From Clostridiaceae bacterium (lineage in GTDB: Bacteria; Bacillota; Clostridia; Saccharofermentanales; Fastidiosipilaceae), in assembly GCA_012800515.1 (NCBI GenBank), contig JAAZJE010000003.1, positions 1 through 30,498 of the forward strand: a DNA stretch of 30,498 nucleotides. Reading direction: 5' to 3'. Under the pieces are notes generated by a model. That model was not told where the DNA came from, made no database searches, and saw nothing but the letters and a program-made list of their open reading frames with translations. Below are positions 1 through 5,440 of the stretch, piece after piece (position 1 is the first letter of the stretch; each line of letters opens with the position of its first letter). Both the position numbers and the translations under genes were made by a program.

Positions 1-733
1 TCGGAGCCTCGTATCCCGCGGGGATGTTGCCGACGGCCGCAAATTCGACCTCATACAGATCGTCGAATCCGTCTTCCCAGGCTTTCACCCAGGTTTTTAA
101 CGGCTCAGCAACCGAATCGCCGTATGACGCGGTTCGACACCCCTGCGTCTTTGCCCAATGAATTAATTTGATCTCTACGTCGGCAACCTCGGTTCCCGGA
201 GCGTCTTCCTTTTGTACGCTGAGAAGAACCTCGCAAGTCTGCGCGGGGCCAGCCTCGAGCCTGAGGATCGCTGTTTGATGGCCATCAACTACGTTGGTGG
301 CGAGCAAATCGCCTTCCTCGCCGTTTTGATCAAGCTCGACCAGCTTCCCAGCCGCATTGAACTTAAAGTGGAGTGTGCCGCCCGGCACGCAGTTAACGGG
401 AGAGGGGAGACGTTGTGTGAAAGAGAAGACATTAGTGTGATCGGGGCTATATGTGGAAGGCAACTGGATGACTCGTGGATTATTGGCGCTGGTGTTATCC
501 CACTCCATTGAACCGCCGGGAACGCCGATCCCCGACAGAATTGCTTTCCCGCCGTTGTACTGTACTCCTCCCGTCGCTCTGCTGATCGCAAAGCCGACAT
601 CGACAGGCGGGCCGTCCGCCACCACCGGGGCGTGATTGGAGATGAAGCTGAGCATCAACAGCACGCAGACGATGATCAGCAAGGGGAAAATCGACTTGTG
701 CCTCATGCTTCTTAGTTTTACCTTAGGTTTCAT
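1..733 (-). CDS. Secreted or membrane-anchored protein of unknown function (partial, runs off the left edge)
   Basis: An open frame reads leftward from an ATG at 731-733 to the window edge without a stop, so about 244 residues of the N-terminal part are present. Residues 1-14 are basic and are followed by a hydrophobic segment (about 16-33, IFPLLIIVCVLLMLSF), which fits a signal anchor or signal peptide. The rest is polar, with beta-strand-like stretches and no cysteine lipobox, which suggests an extracellular domain. I do not recognise a family or catalytic motif. A weak AAGTGAG sits 8 bases upstream of the ATG; a second in-frame ATG at codon 10 (MRHKS) is possible but would shorten the basic N-region. 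A promoter-like sequence and repeated boxes lie upstream at 809-888, so this is probably a separately controlled gene or the first gene of an operon continuing to the left. Coding and export are likely; function is unknown. Confidence 0.7.
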   Translation of the reverse strand, partial: MKPKVKLRSMRHKSIFPLLIIVCVLLMLSFISNHAPVVADGPPVDVGFAISRATGGVQYNGGKAILSGIGVPGGSMEWDNTSANNPRVIQLPSTYSPDHTNVFSFTQRLPSPVNCVPGGTLHFKFNAAGKLVELDQNGEEGDLLATNVVDGHQTAILRLEAGPAQTCEVLLSVQKEDAPGTEVADVEIKLIHWAKTQGCRTASYGDSVAEPLKTWVKAWEDGFDDLYEVEFAAVGNIPAGYEAP

Positions 734-776
734 GGTTAATCTCACTTTCTAATTTTTTCTTTTCTTTGACTCTTGC

Positions 777-795
777 ATATTGCTTATAGCAATAT
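777..795. promoter_or_regulatory. Inverted repeat in the 5' leader of the left-edge gene
   Basis: ATATTGC (777-783) and GCAATAT (789-795) are perfect 7-base arms around a 5-base TTATA spacer. The element lies between the predicted -10 box (809-814) and the start codon (733), just downstream of the expected transcription start. It could be an operator or a small leader hairpin. No T-run follows on the minus strand, so a terminator is unlikely. Confidence 0.35.
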
Positions 796-808
796 TGCAT
801 ACACATCA

Positions 809-837
809 ATTGTGATCTAATTAATATACCTTGTCAA
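809..837 (-). promoter_or_regulatory. Predicted sigma-A-type promoter for the left-edge gene
   Basis: On the minus strand a perfect TTGACA (837 to 832) is followed after 17 bases by CACAAT (814 to 809), which matches four of six bases of the -10 consensus. Transcription would start near 802 and leave a leader of about 70 bases before the ATG at 733. Confidence 0.5.
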
Positions 838-850
838 TGAAACCAAAAAA

Positions 851-888
851 TTTAACGCAAATTTAACGCTGTGAACCATTTTTAACGC
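851..888 (-). promoter_or_regulatory. Three GCGTTAAA boxes upstream of the promoter
   Basis: The octamer TTTAACGC occurs at 851-858, 862-869 and 881-888 on the plus strand, which is GCGTTAAA on the minus strand. Starts are 11 and 19 bases apart, close to one and two helical turns, and the cluster sits 14-51 bases upstream of the -35 box at 832-837. An ACGCAG/CTGCGT inverted repeat (885-902) overlaps the farthest box. The arrangement resembles phased activator sites; the regulator is unknown. Confidence 0.4.
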
Positions 889-962
889 AGTAAATTCTGC
901 GTAAAGGTTATTAGTCCGTGGTAATTCGCTTCCCTCTTCCCTCTCCCCTTTCCCCCTCCTCT

Positions 963-1296
963 CCCCATTTTTTCAGATCCGACACCGAGAAATTCCCTCT
1001 CGAACCTACCCCACCTGTCTCAAAAATGCAGATTCGGCACCCCCTCGCCCGCTATTCCGCCGTTCCTTCCCGGAAATGCAGATCCGACACCCTGCCGAGG
1101 GTGCCGGGAGTGAAAATTTGGCTGGGATAGGGATTTTATAGGGTGTCGGAACTGAAAAACGGGTTGCGGGATAGATCCTCGCCGGGTTTTCCGCTGTTCC
1201 TTCCCGGAAATGCAGATCCGACACCCTGTCGAGGGTGCCGGGAGTGAAAATTTGGCTGGGAGAGGTTTTTATAGGGTGTCGGAACTGAAAAACGGG
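963..1296. repeat. 107-108 bp direct repeat in tandem with degenerate and inverted fragments
   Basis: Two near-identical copies lie at 1056-1163 and 1190-1296 (start-to-start 134 bp). Each contains TCCGACACCCT and, about 46 bases later, its exact complement AGGGTGTCGGA (1083-1093 with 1140-1150; 1217-1227 with 1273-1283). A degenerate third copy of the 5' portion lies at about 1021-1050, and an inverted fragment of the 3' portion at about 963-986. No gene is supported here; open frames across it are by-products of the repeat. Confidence 0.75.
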
Positions 1297-1300
1297 GCGA

Positions 1301-1381
1301 AAGCCGGGAGAGCCGGGAGAGGCGGGAAAGCCGGGAGAGCCGGGAGAGGCGGGAAAGCCGGGAGGGGCTGGAGGGCCTGGA
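1301..1381. repeat. 27 bp tandem repeat, three units
   Basis: Units start at 1301, 1328 and 1355. The first two are identical and the third is degraded. Each unit is built of 9-base variants of CCGGGAGAG / GCGGGAAAG, so the array itself arose from a shorter repeat. It directly follows the second 107 bp repeat copy. Translations through it give low-complexity protein and are not credible genes. Confidence 0.85.
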
Positions 1382-1410
1382 GCAATTGAGGAGGGAATAT
1401 TTACTGGTTA

Positions 1411-1438
1411 TTGACAGAGTGTGGAAACAGGTTACAAA
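1411..1438 (+). promoter_or_regulatory. Possible promoter reading toward the small ORF at 1543
   Basis: A perfect TTGACA (1411-1416) is followed after 16 bases by TACAAA (1433-1438), four of six matches to the -10 consensus. Transcription would begin near 1445, about 100 bases before the GTG of the candidate small ORF. Confidence 0.35.
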
Positions 1439-1542
1439 GACGGTAGTTGTCGGGCGTCGGTGGTAGTCATTGGTCAAGAGTACAGCGAGAACACAATTAG
1501 CACCTCAAATGCAGGCCGAAACAGACAAAATGAGGTGATGTC

Positions 1543-1653
1543 GTGAAAAAAGCACTATTTTGGGCGAACTTGCGGCTTTTCTCCCGATTTTTCGCGAGAG
1601 AGTGGTGTTGTAGTTGTAAATTTGACCAAAAGCCCAAAAACTCCCCAAGATAG
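1543..1653 (+). CDS. Candidate small protein, 36 residues
   Basis: A GTG at 1543 opens a 36-codon frame ending in TAG at 1651-1653. GAGGTG lies 5 bases upstream, and a promoter-like TTGACA/TACAAA is about 100 bases upstream. The product would start MKKALFWANL, with a basic amphipathic first half and a cysteine cluster WCCSCK near residues 21-26. Just before the GTG, two minimal ORFs (ATG-AGG-TGA and ATG-TCG-TGA) chain into it through overlapping stop/start bases. I recognise no family. It may be a chance ORF in a repeat-rich intergenic stretch; only the start context supports it. Confidence 0.22.
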   Translation: MKKALFWANLRLFSRFFAREWCCSCKFDQKPKNSPR

Positions 1654-1671
1654 AGGTGTGGCCCAAGAGTT

Positions 1672-1769
1672 AATACTACCCGGGATATACTGCCTGGAAG
1701 ATACTGCCCGGGTCATGCTGCCTGGGAGGTACTGCCTGGGAGATACTACCCGGGAGATGCTTACCGAAA
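1672..1769. repeat. 14 bp tandem repeat, six units plus a degenerate seventh
   Basis: Units of 14 bases start at 1672, 1686, 1700, 1714, 1728 and 1742, with a decayed unit at 1756. The approximate consensus is GATACTGCCYGGGA, and several units contain the palindrome CCCGGG. The array ends 7 bases from the adenine deaminase stop codon, so it would lie in the 3' end of that transcript. Confidence 0.85.
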
Positions 1770-1776
1770 ATTACAA

Positions 1777-3546
1777 TTAATCTACATCTATACCGGTGTA
1801 CTCGAAAGCGGCGACATCGAAGAGTCCGCGGTCGGTGATTTTCAGCTCGGGAATGACGGTCAGCGACATGAAGCCCAGGGTCAGTAGCGGGTCAACGTCG
1901 GGGGAGACGCCGAGCCGATTGACGGCTAGGTCGAAGATCTCGTCGAGGCGGGAAGCTACCCAGTCTCCGGTGCGATCGCTCATGAGGCCGGCGACGGGAA
2001 GCGGCAGACTGCCGATGACTTTACCGTCGAGGGTGAGGGCGGCGCCGCCGCCCTGTTTAATCAGGGTTTCGACGGCCAGTGCCATGTCAGCGTCATTCAC
2101 GCCGGTGACGATAATATTGTGGGTGTCGTGGGCGACGGAAAAGGCCACCGCGCCGCGGCGGATGCCGTAGCCGCGCAGGAGCCCGAGCCCGACGCGCCCG
2201 GTATTGCGATGTCGCTCGACGACGGCGATTTTGACGATATCGCTGTCGGGGGAGTAGACAAAACGCCCCGCATCATCGCGGGACACCTTTGCCATGCCTT
2301 TGCCGGTCACGACGCCGCCGGGGAGAATGTCGATAACCTTGGCGGTGGCGGATTTGAGCGGAAGTGCGAGCCGCCGGACACTGAAGTCGCGTACCCGGAT
2401 GCTACTTGCAACGGGGGCGATCGGTTCGCGCTCGAACTTCGGCAGATAGCGGCCGCGCTCGGCGACCCGGCGACCGCGAATAAATGTAGCCGCCACCGTG
2501 AATTCGCTGAGATTGTCAAATAGTACGAGGTCGGCGCGCCGTCCGGGGCAAATCGCTCCGCGGTCGTTCAGACCGTAGCACTCGGCGGCGTTGAGTGTCG
2601 CCATCTGCAGAGCGATTATCGGGGTGAGCCCGCCCGCGACGCAGAGCCGGAGGTGCTCCTCGAGATGTCCCTTTTCGAGGATAGTGCGTGGCTGGCGGTC
2701 GTCGGAGCAAATGAGGCAGCGGCGGCTGTTCAGCGGCGTAACCGCGCCGACCAAATTCTCCAGATCGAGAGTCGCCGAACCGTGACGCAAAAGAACGTAC
2801 ATACCGCGCGACAGGCGATCAAGCATTTCGCTCTGAGTGGAACACTCGTGATCCGTGCTGATCCCGGCCGCGGCATAGGCGTCGAGATCGCGTCCCGCCA
2901 CACCCGGAGCATGGCCGTCAACCGTCATGCCGCGGGAGTGGGCGAGATCCAGCTTCGCCATAACATTGGAATGCGCGTTGATGACGCCGGGATAATCCAT
3001 GAATTCGCCCAGGCCGAGGATCGCGGGATCGTCGGCAAGCACGGCGAGGTCGTCGGCATCGAGGCGCGCCCCCGATTCTTCCTGCGGCGTGGGCGGCACG
3101 CATGAGGGCAACATATACTTTATATCCAGCGCGGTACGTTCCGCCGCCCTGATCATGTATCGCAAAGCCGGCAGTCCCCCGACGTTGGCTATTTCATGCG
3201 GATCGGCGATGACCGTGGTTGTGCCGTGCGGAACAACGAGGCGGCCGAACTCCTCCGGGGTGACGAAAGAGGACTCGATATGGATGTGGCTGTCGATCAG
3301 ACCGGGAGCGACATAAGCGCCGCCGGCGTCGTAGATGCTGACCGCCGTTTTGAACGCTTGCGCAATCCTGTCGGCGTCCGTTTTTGCATTGAGAACGGAG
3401 GCGATCCGATCGCCCGCGACCAGAATCGCGCCGGAAAAAATCTCGGCGCGAAAGACATCGACGACTTTACAATTTGTGATGACGAGGTCGGCCGGCTCGC
3501 GTCCGGCGGCGACGGCAATGATGTGGCGGCGCTGATTAATGTCCAT
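1777..3546 (-). CDS. ade: Adenine deaminase
   Basis: The 589-residue product has the size and N-terminal pattern of AdeC-type adenine deaminases (amidohydrolase superfamily), which convert adenine to hypoxanthine and ammonia in purine salvage. It opens with a typical AAGREPADLVITN segment. The metal-binding HxH lies in GLIDSHIHIESS (H87, H89), followed by IADPHEIAN near 113-121, DGHAPG and TDHECST in the middle, and the CSDDRQP motif. A C-terminal domain of family length follows. The ATG at 3544-3546 has AGGAGG 12 bases upstream. rpiA lies 144 bp upstream on the same strand, so ribose-5-phosphate and purine salvage functions are adjacent and may be co-transcribed; I see no terminator between them. 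Downstream lies a 14 bp tandem array rather than a recognisable terminator. Confidence 0.93.
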   Translation of the reverse strand: MDINQRRHIIAVAAGREPADLVITNCKVVDVFRAEIFSGAILVAGDRIASVLNAKTDADRIAQAFKTAVSIYDAGGAYVAPGLIDSHIHIESSFVTPEEFGRLVVPHGTTTVIADPHEIANVGGLPALRYMIRAAERTALDIKYMLPSCVPPTPQEESGARLDADDLAVLADDPAILGLGEFMDYPGVINAHSNVMAKLDLAHSRGMTVDGHAPGVAGRDLDAYAAAGISTDHECSTQSEMLDRLSRGMYVLLRHGSATLDLENLVGAVTPLNSRRCLICSDDRQPRTILEKGHLEEHLRLCVAGGLTPIIALQMATLNAAECYGLNDRGAICPGRRADLVLFDNLSEFTVAATFIRGRRVAERGRYLPKFEREPIAPVASSIRVRDFSVRRLALPLKSATAKVIDILPGGVVTGKGMAKVSRDDAGRFVYSPDSDIVKIAVVERHRNTGRVGLGLLRGYGIRRGAVAFSVAHDTHNIIVTGVNDADMALAVETLIKQGGGAALTLDGKVIGSLPLPVAGLMSDRTGDWVASRLDEIFDLAVNRLGVSPDVDPLLTLGFMSLTVIPELKITDRGLFDVAAFEYTGIDVD

Positions 3547-3610
3547 GTGAATCGATTTCCTCCTGTGTTCTCGTAATTGTTTTCGTAAAGACCGCGGTGC
3601 GGTCGGGCGC

Positions 3611-3700
3611 GGTATCGGTGCGGCGGGTCAATCGGCGCCGGTGGTCAGCATAAGGTGCCGGTGGTCAAAAATGCAGTATCAGTGCGGCGGTCAAAAATTC
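3611..3700. repeat. Degenerate short repeats between rpiA and ade
   Basis: On the minus strand, variants of TTGACC-R-CCG-S-C recur about four times at 20-30 base spacing in the rpiA-ade intergenic region. They are imperfect and have no clear unit length. Because they contain TTGACC they resemble -35 boxes, but no convincing -10 box sits at the right distance. Confidence 0.3.
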
Positions 3701-4632
3701 GGATTGGTCCGCTCACTGATTTGTCCGTCGGCGTGACCGACGATGATGCGGCTACTGCCGTTGAGGAAGATGCCGGTCTCCAGCACTCCCGGGTAATGCT
3801 TGAGTCTGCGCTCCAGGGCGACCGGATCGGCGATCAGGTCGGCGCCCGGCTCGGGGCTCAGCAGGTCGAATATGTAGTTGCCGTTGTCCGTGAGTTCGAG
3901 GATGCTCTGAGCGCGGATGAGTTCGATCAGATCGGCGGGCGCGGAAACGGCGGATTTGGCCGTTGCGGCGGCAGATTCGCAAGTATTACCGGCGGATGCA
4001 GAATCCGGTGCAAATTCGCCGGCTACGGCGGCAGATTTACAAGTATTGATGGGTTGAAGGAACGGGTCGGCGCCGGCGCTGAGCAGGAAGGAGATTTGTT
4101 CGTCCAGTGACGGCGGGTTAAGCGCATAGCTGAGTTCGCCGCCCTTCTTGAGGCGTAGGCGCGGGGCAAAGCCGTCCGCGGTCAGTTGCCGAAGGAGTGA
4201 GGCGGCGGCGAAGGGGGCGACTTCGATCGGCAGGGGGAAGGCTCCGAGTCGTTTGACGAGTTTTCTGTCGTCCATTACCCAGGTGACTTGCCGACTGATA
4301 TTGGCGACCTGCTTTTCGCGGAAGAGCGCGCCGCCGCCGCCCTTGATGCCGTGGAAGTCGGGGGAAACCTCGTCCACACCGTCAATGGTCAGATCCACAG
4401 CTTCGACAGAGAAGAAATCGACGAGGGGGATGTTTCCGGCTCGGGCGAGGCGTTCGGTCTGCAGCGAGGTGCAGACGGCGGTGATTTTCAGCCCCTCGGC
4501 AATCATCTCGGCGAGGCGCTGAATTGCGTAATAGACGGTCGAACCGGTGCCGAGACCGATGATCTGTCCGTCGCGGACTTGCTCGCAGGCGCGGCGGCCG
4601 GCCAGCCTCTTACTCTGTTCTGCGGTGCTCAT
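3691..4632 (-). CDS. rpiA: Ribose-5-phosphate isomerase A with an internal repeat insertion
   Basis: RpiA interconverts ribose-5-phosphate and ribulose-5-phosphate. The core is clear: GLGTGST (26-32) for phosphate binding, the catalytic IDGVDE (83-88), IKGGGGALFREK (96-107) with the expected catalytic Glu at 106, and DDRK (121-124). The conserved TDNGNYIFD strand appears late (248-256). Usual family members are about 220-240 residues; this one has 313. The excess falls mainly between about 165 and 245, replacing a short loop with low-complexity sequence that contains two 20-residue imperfect repeats starting at NTCKSAA (196) and NTCESAA (216). The frame stays open, so this reads as an insertion rather than a broken gene. 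GAAAGGA precedes the ATG by 8 bases. It shares a strand with ade, 144 bp downstream. Confidence 0.9.
   Translation of the reverse strand: MSTAEQSKRLAGRRACEQVRDGQIIGLGTGSTVYYAIQRLAEMIAEGLKITAVCTSLQTERLARAGNIPLVDFFSVEAVDLTIDGVDEVSPDFHGIKGGGGALFREKQVANISRQVTWVMDDRKLVKRLGAFPLPIEVAPFAAASLLRQLTADGFAPRLRLKKGGELSYALNPPSLDEQISFLLSAGADPFLQPINTCKSAAVAGEFAPDSASAGNTCESAAATAKSAVSAPADLIELIRAQSILELTDNGNYIFDLLSPEPGADLIADPVALERRLKHYPGVLETGIFLNGSSRIIVGHADGQISERTNPNF
3965..4047. repeat. 60 bp period direct repeat inside rpiA
   Basis: A 23-base segment at 4025-4047 recurs with a few mismatches at 3965-3987, a period of 60 bp that preserves the reading frame. The core GCGGCAGATT is identical in both. It encodes the two 20-residue repeats in the RpiA insertion. 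Confidence 0.7.
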
Positions 4633-4667
4633 GTTTGTGTCCTTTCTATACTTCCGGCGTCTCGCCC

Positions 4668-4820
4668 GGCGTTTCCGCTGTTTTCACGCGGCGTCTCTGC
4701 CGTTTCTGTGTTTATGCCGTCCTTCTCGGCATTTCCGTTGCTTTCACGTAGCGTCTCTGTCGTTCTGCCGTTCCGGCAGACGTTTCTGCATTTCTGCCAT
4801 CTTTCTCGGCATTTTTGTGG
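4668..4820. repeat. Imperfect 60 bp direct repeat upstream of rpiA
   Basis: A segment starting GGCGTTTCCGCTG at 4668 recurs as GGCATTTCCGTTG at 4728, and both continue with TTCACG-GCGTCTCTG-CGTT. A shorter third match begins at 4808. The block sits between the rpiA start and the 166 bp repeat array and holds no credible gene. Confidence 0.6.
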
Positions 4821-4881
4821 TTCCTTTATTATATGTTTTTGGTGGCCTTGCCGGGGTCTCCATATTGCTGAGTTGCCTTCT

Positions 4882-5352
4882 TACAGCACAGGTCTTTCGG
4901 CAAGTTTGCAACTAACGTGCCTGCGCCGGCTTCGGCGACGGTCTCCGTCGGGACACAACCTGCAAAGTTGTCGAAAACAGCTTCGCTGGCGCTCATAAAT
5001 ACCCGAAAACCGTCGCCAGGCACCCGAAAGTGTCTATTAGCGGCTCCTACAGCATGGGTCTTTCGGCAAGTTTGCAACTAACGTCCCTGCGCCGGCTTCG
5101 GTAACGGTCTCCGTCGGGACACAACCTGCAAAGTTGCCGAAAACAGCTTCGCTGGCGCTCATAAATACCCGAAAACCGTCGCCAGGCACCCGAAAGTGTC
5201 TGTTAGCGGCTCCTACAGCACGGGTCTTTCGGCAAGTTTGCAACTAACGTGCCTGCGCCGGCTTCGGCAACGGTCTCCGTCGGGACACAACCTGCAAAGT
5301 TGCCGAAAACGTTCCCACGAACCCGCACAAGCCTGCAAAGTTGCCGAAAACA
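4882..5352. repeat. 166 bp tandem repeat array, about 2.6 copies plus an extra arm
   Basis: Copies begin at 4882, 5048 and 5214, exactly 166 bp apart; the third breaks off after 5310. Each carries a long imperfect inverted repeat: TTTCGGCAAGTTTGCA at 4895-4910, 5061-5076 and 5227-5242, pairing with TGCAAAGTTGYCGAAA at 4961-4976, 5127-5142 and 5293-5308. A solitary right arm recurs at 5334-5349. Because 166 is not a multiple of three, open frames through the array shift from copy to copy and are not credible genes. A homologous copy in the opposite orientation lies at 30311-30498. Confidence 0.9.
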
Positions 5353-5375
5353 ACTCTGCAAACACCTTATCCCTA

Positions 5376-5418
5376 CAAAAAAATGCCGCCGTAGACCCTG
5401 ATGGTCCCGGCGGCATTT
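5376..5418 (-). terminator. Rho-independent terminator of the EF-G-like gene
   Basis: On the minus strand AAATGCCGCCG (5418 to 5408) pairs perfectly with CGGCGGCATTT (5391 to 5381) across a 16-base loop that itself contains a GACC/GGTC stem. A run of seven T follows (5383 to 5377). It lies 22 bases past the stop codon at 5441. Confidence 0.9.
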
Positions 5419-5440
5419 CATTTACGGGTTACATGCCCGA

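Noticed and set aside
1301..1769. Possible CRISPR array
   Set aside because: The repeats are directly adjacent without unique spacers, and no cas genes are present.
1777..3576. Purine riboswitch upstream of adenine deaminase
   Set aside because: The 144 bp upstream shows degenerate short repeats but no recognisable purine aptamer core or terminator switch.
4829..5421. Similar open frames reading MQTCRKT... on the minus strand across the 166 bp repeats
   Set aside because: They are translations of the repeat unit itself. The 166 bp period shifts frame between copies, and no ribosome binding site precedes them.
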